From contig SZWC01015207.1 of the NCBI GenBank assembly GCA_023375785.1, positions 1-49,456 of the forward strand: a stretch of 49,456 nt of DNA. Reading direction: 5' to 3'. Within the stretch, counting starts at the first letter, position 1. Each line of letters begins with the position of its first letter. Below, one piece after another: positions 11,557 to 21,240 of this stretch. This DNA is from Penium margaritaceum (taxonomy: Eukaryota > Streptophyta > Zygnematophyceae > Desmidiales > Peniaceae). The notes under the pieces were generated by a model. The model worked only from the letters and a program-made list of their open reading frames with translations. It did no database searches and was not told the DNA's origin. A program made the translations under genes and the position numbers.

Positions 11557-12357
11557 TGTTGGTTTTTTTCCCACATCTATCACTTGTACTCTGTTGTGTC
11601 CTCCCGGCTTGTGTACATTGGCGTGCAAATGACTGATGGCGAGACGCGACGCTGATGGACTGTTGCCTGGTGGAGCTGACGCGCGCTGAGGCCTAGACGC
11701 AGTTTGTTGGAGCCTCCTCCCTCCTTCGTACTCAGCTACATTGGCAAACCTCCTCGGCAGTCGTGCCGCCGACAGGCACTGCCACTGCCTTTGCTGCCTG
11801 CGCATGTCCAGCACTGCATTTGACTGCATTGCTGCATTCACTGTGTTATGTCATGCCTGGGGTCCAAGTTTCATCATTTTCTGACATTGTTGGTACCGGG
11901 GGTTGGCGTAGACGTTGCCTGGGTTTAGGCAGCCATAACTCCTCACTGCTATCTTTCTAGATTATTCTGACTGCACGACTGTGTTTGCAGCGTGTGTATG
12001 ATGGTATGGTACAGTTTTCAGGCAAAACGGATGAGCCCGGATTTTGGGCTGTCGGTCGTCTGGCAGGGCTCACTGAGAAAACCCTACCTGCCAAAAAACA
12101 GGTATGTTTTCTGATTGGCTGGTGAGCTGAGTAACAAGCTCCACAGAGCTAGGGGGGAGCTGGAACTGGTAGGGGTCTCCCATTGTTGCTCATTATTTAT
12201 CACTAATCAGTCACTTCCAGTTTTCAGCTGCTTTATGGCGCTAACACTGGCGCGCACGTTTATGAGTAACAAATCCAGAGCACTCAGACTTAGACTCTAG
12301 AGCGGCAGGCTGAGGGGGCAGCAAACTGAGCAACGAGCGTGGAAGCCTGCACGCAAC
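11557..12357 (+). mobile_element. E1: 5' LTR, truncated at its 3' end
   Basis: It starts TGTTGG and aligns with the 3' LTR at 29511 and, reversed, with the E2 and E3 LTRs. Compared with those copies it lacks the last roughly 30-40 bases (the part containing CCCCAACCTGCTGCC). It passes directly into leader sequence (ccacgcatgacgc), so the primer-binding site and about 260 bases of leader are deleted. Promoter and polyadenylation signals would reside here, but I cannot point to specific ones. Confidence 0.8.
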
Positions 12358-13861
12358 ATTGACAACGCCACGCATGACGCAAGGAGGTGAGCGGCAGGCT
12401 ACATCAACCTGCTGGCGACGGAGCACGTGGCGATGTCATCTAGGTGTAGTGACTGGCAACAACAGCAAGCAGCAACAGCAGCCTGCAGCAACAGTAGTAG
12501 CTTGCTGCAGCGGCAAGCAGTGGCAGTAGCAGCCAGAAGCAGTTGTGTGCAGTAGCAGCAGCCGCCAGCAGTAGCAGCTCGCAGTAGCAACAGCCTGCAG
12601 CCACAAGCAGCACCAGCAGCCAGCAGCAGCAACTCGCAACAGCAGCAACGGCAGCCCACATCAGCAGCATCAGCAACAGTATGGAGCAGTAGTAGCAGCC
12701 GACTGTAGCAGTAGCAGCTACAAGCAGCAGGCATCAGCAGCCGGCAGCACCCAGCAACATCACCTGCAGCAGCCGCTAGTAGCAGCAACGGCTGCAGTTG
12801 CTCCCACCTTGCTGATTATAGCTAGCAGCGAGCTGCAAGCAGCAAACTCGCTACTCGCAGCAAGCAACAAGCTACAACCAGCAAGCAGCAAGCAGCAAGC
12901 TACAAGCAGCAAGCAGCAAGCTAGCACTAATGAGCCAAAGAGAAAAAATAGGAGTACACTAAAAAAATTCCCCCATCCAAAAGTACGCAGCAGCAGCTGT
13001 AGCAGCAGCAATTACTCCTGCAACAGCAGGCGTAGCAACAGCAGCAGCAACAGCAGTTGTAGCAACAGCAACAACAATAGCAGCAGCAACAGTAGCCACT
13101 ACTGCCACAACAACCGCAACAGTAGCAGTAGTAGAAGCAGTAGGTGAAGTAGTAGCAGCTATAGCAGCAGCAGCTGCAGAAGCAGCAATAGCAGCTACTA
13201 CTACAATAGCAACTGCAGTAACAGCAGCAACAACAATAACTGTGGCAGCAGTAGCAGCCACTGTTGCCACAATAGCAGCGGCAGTAGTAGTAACAACAGC
13301 AGAAACAGCAGCAACAGCAGCAGTGGTTGCAATAGCAAGCCAGCAGCAACACCAGAAACTGCTCCTGACGTCAGCCTTTCTCAGCTGATGTCACTACTGA
13401 CATCACTGCTGACATCATCAACACACAAAGAAAAACTTTTCTACAGCAGCAACCCTGCAGATAACAAGCCATAACTGCTAACGTCTGCCATCCAAGGCTG
13501 ACATCACTACTGATGTCACCACTGACATCAGTAGCACACACCAAAACAGGGGTACAAGGAGGGAAACATGGCAGAGAACGAAGAGGGATCCTCCTCTGTT
13601 GGAGGACCCCCTTCCTACAATAGCTACAGCAGTTGCAGCAACAGCAGCAGTAGCAGCAGTTTCCACCGTTGCAACAGCAATAGGAACAACAACAGCAGCA
13701 GGAGCGGCAGCCGCAAGAAAAGCACCTGTAGCAACAACAGCAGCAGTCCCAGTAGCAGAAGCATCAACAGTAACACCAGTAGCAGCACCAGCAGCAGCAG
13801 GAGCAGCAGCAGCAGCCACAATAGCAGTAGTAGCAGCACCCTGCAAACTCCGTCGTCAGCC
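12358..13861 (+). repeat. E1: CAG-rich 5' leader
   Basis: This non-coding leader between LTR and gag is built of degenerate CAG/GCA trinucleotides with TAG and CAA variants. Block I is about 12450-12800, block II 12990-13340 and block III 13618-13850. An AGC-AAGC stretch with partial palindromes (12815-12935) and an A-rich/CCCCAT spacer (12935-12985) separate I and II. Two clusters of TGAYRTCA sites lie between II and III. The same order is found reversed in E2 and E3. Long poly-Ala, Leu, Ser or Cys frames across it are by-products of the repeat. Confidence 0.8.
13366..13530. promoter_or_regulatory. E1: two clusters of 12-bp-spaced TGAYRTCA palindromes
   Basis: Sites start at 13366 (TGACGTCA), 13386 (TGATGTCA), 13398 and 13410 (TGACATCA), then 13499, 13511 and 13523. 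Within each run the 8-mer repeats every 12 bases with 4-base spacers (CTAC, CTGC, CCAC). TGACGTCA is the CREB/ATF and plant TGA-bZIP palindrome (established). TGATGTCA and TGACATCA are its single CpG-transition products. A regulatory role is inferred from conservation in three copies, not shown. Confidence 0.6.
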
Positions 13862-14967
13862 ATGATGACTCGACAGATCGGCTCGCTGCCTTGCGCCAGC
13901 AGCTCGCAGCACTAACACAACAATTAGCGGCACTACAGCTGCCTACACACAACAGCAGCAGTTGCTGCCTCAGCAGCTACAGCAACGTCAGCAAGCACCG
14001 TTTGTTCCAGCCAGGTACGCGAGCCCTATAGTCTCCTATGCCACGCAGTTACTAGTGCAGCTACACACCCAACACCAATAGCAGACAGTGACGTCAGTCC
14101 TAGGCCCCACTCTGGGTGCCCGCCGCAGCCCAAAGGACTTCAAAACCCCGCCGCCGCTGCTTCATGCTTCCGACCAGTTCCAAAGGTGGGAGCTTAGCTT
14201 CCGGATCTGGGCACAGGGCGAGAACTTGTGGCCCTACTGTATCCTGTCCTTCGACTCCACCCAGGCCGACCAGGTCTATGACGCTGGTCGCCCTGTACGT
14301 ATCCTCGTCCCTGTGGCCCCTACAGCCGCCCGCCTCGCCCTTGAGCCCTGCCTCGACGACCTCACCACTAGCGCACTCCCTGACCCAGCAGCAGCCTGGC
14401 ACATACTCACGTGCCCTCATTGCCTGTCCAGTGACACTGAGACTAGCCGCCTGCTCCGGGAGTTCAACTCCCTCCGCATGGGGGAGACCGAGACGGTCAC
14501 CTCCTATTGGAAGCGTACAGAGGACATCCTCTACTACCTCCGAGACGCCGCGCCACCCCCTCTCTCCGCGCTCCTGACCATCAAGCGCGGCGCCAACGAC
14601 CCCTTCTCCGACTTCTTTGTCCACTACTCCCAGGATGTCCTCACCGCGATGACTACCCAGGGCACCCTCATGCCCTGGGCATACGAGCTCTTCCTCTGCA
14701 TCAAGGAAGTTCGTCAGGAGTCGCACATCCATCGCACGAAGTCCCTCGCCTCTCCAGCCGTCGCCTATGTGGCTGTTGCCGCCCCAGCAGCAGCAGCGTC
14801 TTCCGGCGCCTCCTCGGCTGGCAAGAAGAAAAAGCGAAACAAAAAGGGTAAGGGTCCGCAGCAGCAGACTGGTGGATCCGGCAACGCCAGCCTCATCTGC
14901 CACAACTGTGGCCAGTCAGGACACGGGTGGTACACGTGTCCGCTCCCAACCGATGAGACTCGCGTCA
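13862..14967 (+). CDS. gag: E1: gag (capsid/nucleocapsid), interrupted
   Basis: The start is chosen at ATGATGACTCG, because the predicted N-terminus (QLAALTQQLAAL, a Leu/Ala heptad-like helix) matches the E3 start MAALHHQLAALTQ. A frameshift before 14088 separates it from the main frame. The core has KDFKTPPP, WELSFRIWAQGENLW, STQADQVYDAG, REFNSLRMGETETVT and MPWAYELFL. A Lys-rich stretch (GKKKKRNKKGKG) follows, then a standard CX2CX4HX4C zinc knuckle CHNCGQSGHGWYTC (about 14899-14940). The domain is the copia UBN2/Retrotran_gag type, which packages element RNA. A DNA transposon enters right after DETRV and diverts the frame to an unrelated tail ending at 15137. Confidence 0.82.
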
Positions 14968-15976
14968 GTGTTGACCCGGGGTTCCGCGGTGACCCTGTCA
15001 CCGTGGCCACGGAACCCCAATCCACATTGATGGGGCATCGATGTGGATCGAGTTCGCGTTTGATGTCCGTGCGATATCAGCCAGCCAGCCAACCCCCCTC
15101 CCCCTCCCATCCCCTCGCCCTGCCGCTGAGCAACTAGTCTGACATGGTGAGTCAGCCAGCAAGGAATCCGCCGCTGACCAATCATGTCTTTCAGAAATCA
15201 AGGGCAACCTCGGCCTGTCGCCCCTGGATCCCCCCGCTCCCTACCCCCCCCCCTCACTCCAATCCAAATTCTCCCAGTTCGGAATCCACATTAATGTTAT
15301 AAACAATACTATTGGGGAGGGTTTGATCTATCAAAAGGATACTTTCACTGCACAAAACATTAATGGTTGACGTTTTGCAAGGAAACTATAGATTTCGAAA
15401 GTCAAACAGCCGACTTTAAAAGTCGAGTTTCAAAACTCCGAACTTTGATGCCATATTCAGAACTCCAAAGTTCGGACTTCTGACATCAAACTTTGGAATC
15501 GCGATGTCTGAATTCCAAACTTTAATTTTGGGAGTTCGAAGCCCGTTGTTCAATCCCTTACGTTTGGCTCTCAAACCTCGTAGTCTAAACTGAAACGCGC
15601 AAGCTTTGATCCTTTAGCACCGAGCGCAGAATTTCGAACTTCAAAGTGTGAAAACTCAAACACAATCTTGATTTGAGGACAGGCATTTGAATATGAATCG
15701 CCAGCTCATCTCATGCGAAGTCAAATGATGCCAGCGTGAGTCAGTGCGGCTGACCACGCTAATGTAGAAAAGTCGAGCGAAGACGGAGACGGCCCACGAC
15801 CTCATCAGAAAAAAAAGGGAATTTACCAGGATACCATGGACAAGTCAAGCCAGAAAAACACACAACCCCACCCAAGGACTGTCCGTGGTTCTGAGGTGGC
15901 CGATGTGGGGGGGATCACATCGATGTGCCGGGGTGGGCATCGATGTGCCGGGGTTTGGGGTGGCCAGGTCAACAAT
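14968..15976. mobile_element. 1.0-kb probable non-autonomous DNA transposon in E1 gag
   Basis: GACTCGCGTCA occurs on both sides (14957-14967 and 15977-15987). Removing the 1009 bases plus one duplicate rejoins the gag frame exactly (DETRV then ITTMRRQ). The ends carry an inverted TGTTGACC / GGTCAACA. Subterminal motifs include a perfect CACATCGATGTG palindrome (15916-15927), a second ATCGATGTGCCGGGG unit, and a left-end GGGGTTCCG/CGGAACCCC hairpin. The middle (about 15250-15660) is AT-richer and full of short AACTTTGGA/AGTTCGGA-type repeats in both orientations. There is no transposase frame. An 11-bp duplication suggests the Mutator-like superfamily (inference). Confidence 0.72.
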
Positions 15977-16290
15977 GACTCGCGTCATCACCACCATGCG
16001 TCGCCAGTGCGAACGCCGCCATGCCACTGCTATCGTGACCGTATCTGCGCCGCTTGCGACTGTCCCACCGCAGGCTCCTCCGCAGCCGTCCGCGCCCGCT
16101 CCTCCATCCCCAGCGCCTTCCTTCCCCCTCTTGGACTCTCGCGCCGTCACACCGCAGTCAATCTACTCCGTCAGACTTTCCGCCCGTTAGCGCCAGCTGG
16201 AGCAGTTTATCGCACTTTAGCTCGGCCTTCCTCGCACTCCTCCCCAGGGAAGTACGAGTTACATAGTCGCTAGTTCCTCCCTACCGTGCA
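15977..16290 (+). pseudogene. gag: E1: gag C-terminal tail
   Basis: Continuation of gag after the DNA transposon: ITTMRRQCERR, a Pro/Ala-rich stretch (PPQAPPQPSAPAPPSPAP) and, after a TAG at about 16189, RQLEQFIAL and LGLPRTPPQGS. The last blocks match ERQLEQFIALQLGLPRPPP of E2 and E3. This tail links the zinc knuckle to the protease in the one-frame polyprotein of this family. Confidence 0.7.
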
Positions 16291-16406
16291 TGACAGATTC
16301 GGTACTACGATCGTGTCTTGTATCTCTGTCCATCCCATCCTCTGTCGTGCCTTGCCCTCTTGCTCCTCTTTGTGACGATTTTGCCTGGCTAGATGACTAG
16401 CACTCC

Positions 16407-16754
16407 TTGTTTGTACCTCCGTCCACATCCTCAGCGTCGCTTGCCCATTGCCATGTGACTGTCAGCGACCTAGCCACACCGGTCCAGGATCCGTCAGAGA
16501 CCTGGATCATCGACTCCGGGGCCACGCATCACATGCCGGCCTCACGCGAGGCTTTAAGTGTTCTTGGTCCCGTCACCAATGTCACCAAGGTTCGGACGGG
16601 TTCTGGTCAGGTGTTACCCGTCCGTGGTGTCGGCGTCGTTCGTTTCCATGGTCCAGCTCGTGATGTCTTCTTGACTGATGTTCTCTCCTTCTCTGGCCTT
16701 GAGCTCAGCCTCCTGTCTGTCACCCCCCTTGATCGCATGATAATGGACGTTTAG
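16407..16754 (+). CDS. pr: E1: aspartic protease region
   Basis: The open frame holds TWIIDSGATHHMPAS, with the catalytic Asp in an intact DSGA motif (about 16500-16545). It continues LGPVTNVTKVRTGSGQVLPVRGVGVVRF and then VFLTDVLSFSGLELSLLSV, the full protease block order of copia. Protease cuts the Gag-Pol polyprotein during particle maturation. The frame ends at a TAG (16752-16754) where E3 has Val, so it is separated from integrase. Of the protease copies here, its motif is the best preserved besides those of E2 and E4. Confidence 0.8.
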   Translation: MFVPPSTSSASLAHCHVTVSDLATPVQDPSETWIIDSGATHHMPASREALSVLGPVTNVTKVRTGSGQVLPVRGVGVVRFHGPARDVFLTDVLSFSGLELSLLSVTPLDRMIMDV

Positions 16755-16775
16755 CATTCGCGAAGTCTGGGCACT

Positions 16776-17900
16776 GTGTTGTTGCATCCGTCCAGTCATG
16801 TCGTTTTGCATGCCACCGCCCGTGGCAACTTGTGGCACGTCCCGCGTCTATCCGCCTCTACCACTGTCCCCTCCTTGTCGGCCAATACTGACCACGTGTT
16901 TGTTACCAGTACTCTGTCTCCGCAGCACACTCGTCTCCTACATCACCGCCTCTGTCACGTCCAATCTGCTGCTTTTAATAGCATGCTTTGCACGCAACCG
17001 GCCAAGGGCCTTGACCTAGCCTCCTTTCCTCTGCCATGTCCCACCGAGTGCATTGATTACGCTGAAGGCAAGATGCATCTTTCCACCTACTCCCTCTCTG
17101 CCTCTCAAGCGTCCGCCCAACTCAACCTGGTTCACTCTCATGTCATGGGTCCCCTCTTGATAGAGTCAATCGGCGAGCACGGTTGTTACGTACTGACACT
17201 TTCGAACGACTATTCTCGCTATCACTGGGTCTTCTGCCTTTGGCAAAAGAGCAACGTTGTTCCCACCATTCTGGACTGGCTTGTCCGTGCTGAACGCGAA
17301 TGTGGTCACCCTCTTCGCCGCTTACGTTCTGATCGCGGTGGTGAGTTTCTGGGGGAGACCACACTCTTTTTTGCCTCCCGTGGTGTCCATCATGAGACGT
17401 CGGCACCTTACACGCCAGCCCAGAACGGCGTCTTTGAGCAATGGAACCGCACCATGGCCGACACCGTCCGCACCATACCAATAGAATCCGGTATCTCTGA
17501 TGGATTCTACTTTGAGGCCATGACCTTCATGACGTGGGTCTAGAACCAGACTCCTCAAGGATCCATTCCTTGTCAGTCCACCACATACCAGCACTGGTGT
17601 GGAGAACGCGCTGACATGCGTCCGGCACAGGTTTGGGGCTACGTCGCCATTGTGTGGCTGCCTGCCCCACACCAAGGTCACAAGCTCAAGCCTCGTAGAT
17701 GTCCATGCACCTTCCTTGGCGTCTTGTGTCAGTCAAAGGCATGGCGCTTCTGTGATCCCACCCAACACTGCATCATCGAGTCCCTCGATGTCCTCTTCTT
17801 TGAGGGCCTGTTTCCCCGCGACCGCATTTGCTCTGGCGCGTCCATGTTCCTTCCGACACGTTGGGGAGTAGTGGGTCCGTCCTCCGTCCAACCGCGTCCG
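16776..17900 (+). pseudogene. int: E1: integrase with damaged active site
   Basis: The pre-integrase zinc domain starts LLHHRLCHV, but ECIDYAEGKMH has Tyr where the other copies have a zinc-binding Cys. The core lacks the first catalytic Asp: HSHVMGPL replaces HSDVMGPL. The second (LRSDRGGEF) and the Glu region (AQNGVFEQWNRT) remain. A TAG at 17541-17543 replaces the Trp of MTWVWN, a G-to-A change. After it, VWGYVAIVWLPAPHQGHK, CTFLGV and FFEGLFPRDR give the C-terminal blocks in one frame to the linker. Confidence 0.82.
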
Positions 17901-18737
17901 GGCGTTCCACCGTCTTCGCCCGCAAGTCCATCTTTGCCGGCTGCCCCATCTGTGCCCAACAGTCCCTCAGAGCCGGCTGCCCTATCCGTGTCCGCCAGCC
18001 CCTCAGGGCCGGCTGCCCCATCTGTGTCCGATAGCTCCTAATGGCTTGCTCCCTCATTCACGCCCGCCAACCCCTCAGGGCCGGCTGTCCCGTACGTGTC
18101 TGCCAGTCCCATAGGACCGGCTACCACATCTGCGTCCGACAGCCACTCAGGGTCGGCTGTCCTGTCTGTGTCCGACAGCCCCTCAAGGCCGGCTGCCCCA
18201 TCTATGTCCGACAACCCCTCAGGGCCGACTGCCATGTCCATGTCTACCAGCCCCTCAGGCGAGTTTCCTCATCCGCGCCCGACAGCCCCTCAAGGTCGGC
18301 CGCCCCGCCCGTGTCTACCAACCCCTCAAGGCCGGCTTCCCCGTCTGTGTCTACTAGTCCCTCAGGGCTTGCGCCCCGTTCGTGCCTACTAGTCCCTCTG
18401 GGCCCGCTGCCCCGTCCGTGTCCACCAGCCCCTCACGGCCGGCTGCCCCAACGTATCGGCGCGCTACACACATGGTCTGGGCGGGAGCCTCAGACCCAGG
18501 CCAACAGTGAGCACTCAGGTTGCCTCCTCATGTCCTCTCACTCCACGACCCCCTGTCATCCCACGAGGTTCCTCACCTCATGTCAGATCCACTCCCATGG
18601 TCCTGAGTGAGGACCCCGGCACCAAGGCACTCGGCTTGGCCACACTTTCTGTCATCGCCGATCTACATCCAAGGTCAACTCTAGGCTATGCCTAGCTCCA
18701 TCAGGAGCACTGGTATGCCATTACAGCTACACTCACG
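17901..18737 (+). pseudogene. E1: linker with 36-bp minisatellite
   Basis: Between integrase and RT, about 17928-18445 is tandem 36-bp units (core ccggctgccccatctgtgtc), about fourteen by length. They encode a 12-residue Pro/Ser/Ala repeat such as SDSPSGPAAPSV, with internal frameshifts and a TAA at 18039. It is followed by GLGGSLRPRP, PMVLSEDPGTKALGLATL and YAITATLTRI, a conserved linker tail seen in E2 to E5. E2 interrupts at 18743, after the CGGAT duplication. Confidence 0.75.
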
Positions 18738-18742
18738 CGGAT

Positions 18743-19590
18743 AAAGAGAAACTAGGCAGCAGGTTGGGGCAGCACCGTTGTTGATGCAGCGTGTAGGCTT
18801 CCACGCTCGTTGCTTAAGTATGCTGCCCCCTCAGTCTGTTGCTCTAGAGACTAGTCCTGGAAGCTCTGGGTTTGTTACTCAGAAGTGCGCGCGCCAGTGT
18901 TAGCACCAGAAAGCAACTTATAACTGAAAGTAACTGATAAGGAATGAAGAATGAGCAACAATGGGAGACCCCTCCAAGTTCTAGCTCCCCCCCACTAGTG
19001 TAGAACTTGTTACTCAGCTAACCAACCAATCAAAAAATAGTCCTAGACCTGTTTTCTGGCAGGCAGTGTTCTCTCGGTGAGCCCTGCCAAACGCCTAAAA
19101 GCCCAAAACCCGGGCGTCGTCTATTATGCCTGAAAACCGGACCATACCATGATACCCACGCTACAAACGCAGTCGTGCGGTCAGAATCAGCTAGAAAAAA
19201 CAGCAGCAAAGAGTTATGGCTGCCCGAGCCCAGGCAGTGCCTACGACAGTCTATGATGCCAAACATTGCTATGAAGCTAGAGACTTGGACCCTAGGCAGA
19301 GCATGATGCTGCAGACGAAATGGCACAGTTGGAAACAGTATTGGATGCATGCAGACAGTATCTGCATTGGCAGTGACCGCCGCGGGCCCAACCACCGAGG
19401 AGGCCTGTCGATGGAGTTGAGCGCGTCGCCGGAGGGAGGAGGCTCCAGCAAACTGCACGTAGGCCTCAGCGTGCGTCGGCTCCACCGGACGACACTCCAA
19501 CAGCATCGAGTCTCGTCGTCAGTCATGTGCATGCCGATGTACACAAGCCAGGACACAACAGAGCACAATGAGAGATGCACAAAACCAACA
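18743..19590 (-). mobile_element. E2: 3' LTR
   Basis: On the minus strand it starts TGTTGG at 19590 and ends ...CTCTTT at 18743, against the CGGAT duplication. The end is therefore not the usual CA. It aligns along its length with the 5' LTR at 26970-27815. The polypurine tract CATGGGGGAG lies immediately upstream in element sense (19591-19600). Confidence 0.88.
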
Positions 19591-19600
19591 CTCCCCCATG
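19591..19600 (-). promoter_or_regulatory. E2: polypurine tract
   Basis: It reads CATGGGGGAG on the minus strand, directly before the TGTTGG start of the 3' LTR. This is the plus-strand priming site in LTR retroelements. The same decamer precedes the 3' LTRs of R1, E1, E4 and E5 (E3 has one change). Confidence 0.85.
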
Positions 19601-19696
19601 ACTCATAGGCGTAGTGTACATGTGCGGGCAGAGACACAGTCAACAACCAGAGTTCCCCAGGGCACACAGAGACGGAGGCAGGGACAAAGGAGTCAC

Positions 19697-21240
19697 TCAG
19701 AGACACACGCAAACCGAACGGACAGCCTTCTTGAACAATTCACGCTTTAGTGCCTTGGTCAAGAAGTCAGCCAGCTCTCGTCCTGTTTCAACCCACACAA
19801 TGCTGATGCTTCCGTCATGCAACAACGAACGCACATAGTGATACTCAACGTTGATGTGCTTTGTGCGTGTATGATGCGCACCGTCATTGTTGGCGATGGC
19901 CATGGCACTTTTATTGTCACAATGCAACGTGATGGATGCAACAAACTGGCGCAACTCGGACAACAAACAATGGAACCACACACTCTGACACGAGCCTGAG
20001 CCAAGGGCCACGTACTCAACCTCAGCAGTGCTCCATGCAATCCACCCCTGCTTACCACTACACCAAGACAGAGCAGTGCCACTGATCAGGAAGATCCAGC
20101 CTGTGCGACTCTTACCGTTTGGACTGCCAGCCTAGTCACTGTCGGTGTACCCAACCGCAACGACAGACGGCTGGTGGCAGAACATGAGACCTCGCCGAGG
20201 AGTCGAGACGACATAGCGTAGTACTATGATCGCGGGCTCAAAGTGGAGGTGATACGGCTCTTGAGAAAACTGAGCCAAGAGGTTGACGGCAAACGCGATG
20301 TCTGGGCGCGTCGTCGTCGCCAAGAACATCATTGACCCAGTGACTCGCAGATACGTGGTCATGTCAACTGGCTCTCCTATAATGGCTGGGTTGGGACTCT
20401 TCAGCTTCACCTGGCCATCAGGTGACATGGGTGAAGATGTGCTGGGCACGAGGGGAAGGTCCTCGGCAAAGCGAGTGGACAGGGTCTGAACAAAGACAGC
20501 CTGGTGGACGTGCAGGATGCTCTGGGAGCGATCATGCTCGAGCTCCATGCCCAGGAGGACTCGGGCAAACCCGAGATCCTTCATCTGGTAGGCGGTGTGC
20601 GGCAAGTCCTTGACACGCTAGATGGCAGCCATCTCATGAGACGCAATGAGGAGATCGTCGACGTAGACCAGGACAGCGGCGAGGGTCTGGCCTCGTAGGC
20701 TGACGAACAGTGTGGGGTCAGTGGTACTGCGCTGAAGCCCACCGCGAAGGAGCGTGCTGCTGATCTCCTGGTTCCAGCACCGAGGCGACTGCTTCAGGCC
20801 ATAAGGGGCCTTCCACAGCCGCCAGACTCTCCCAGTGCCATCTTAGAAGCCTAGAGGCTGTACCATGTACAGCTCCTCACCCTACAATGAACCATGGAGG
20901 AAGGCGTTGCTCACGTCCATCTGATGCAGCTCCCACCCATGCTGGGTAACCAGACTGAAGAGCGCCCGAATCGTGGAGAACTGGCTAGCTGGAGCAAAGA
21001 TCTAGTCGTAGTCAACCCCAAGGACCTAAGCAAATCCCTTGGGTGTGAGGCAGGCCTTGTACTTGTCCAAGGATCCGTCGGGCTTCCATTTGCGCCGAAA
21101 GACCCACTTGACACCGATGGCCTTCCGACCTGGAGGGAGGTCGACAAGGTCATACACGTGGTGGTGCTAGATAGTAGCGAGCTCGTCAACGCGGGTACCA
21201 TCCTAGTGTGCGGCCTAAAGAGAGGTGCAAGCCTCGCGTA
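19697..21240 (-). pseudogene. rt: E2: reverse transcriptase and RNase H, broken by stops
   Basis: In element order: RAAHWDASCADELA, YDLVDLPPGRKAIGVKWVF, KACLTPKGFAQV, HGWELHQMDVSNAFLHG, YMVQPLGF, GLKQSPRCWNQEI, VLVYVDDLLIAS (catalytic YVDD intact), YQMKDLGFARVLLGMELEHD, then RNase H blocks TTTRPDIAFAVNLLAQFSQ, GYTDSD, STAEVEYVAL, HCDNKSAMAIA, RTKHINVEYH and LADFLTKAL. In-frame stops include CAG-to-TAG (20618-20620, and just upstream of 21215), another TAG at about 21005 in the D-Q-IFAP block, a TAA at 20845 and TGG-to-TAG at 20132. Function: element cDNA synthesis, lost here. Confidence 0.85.

Noticed and set aside
12399..13865. Poly-Ala, poly-Leu, poly-Ser or Cys/Tyr-rich open frames on both strands in CAG blocks
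   Set aside because: They follow from the trinucleotide repeat in every frame, have no motif and occur equally in E2 and E3 leaders.
14100..14903. Long minus-strand frame opposite E1 gag (267 codons)
   Set aside because: Shadow of the GC-rich gag frame; the plus strand carries the conserved gag core and zinc knuckle.
15836..16273. Separate gene in the frame starting at 15836
   Set aside because: It straddles the right end of the DNA transposon and reads the gag tail in the wrong frame.
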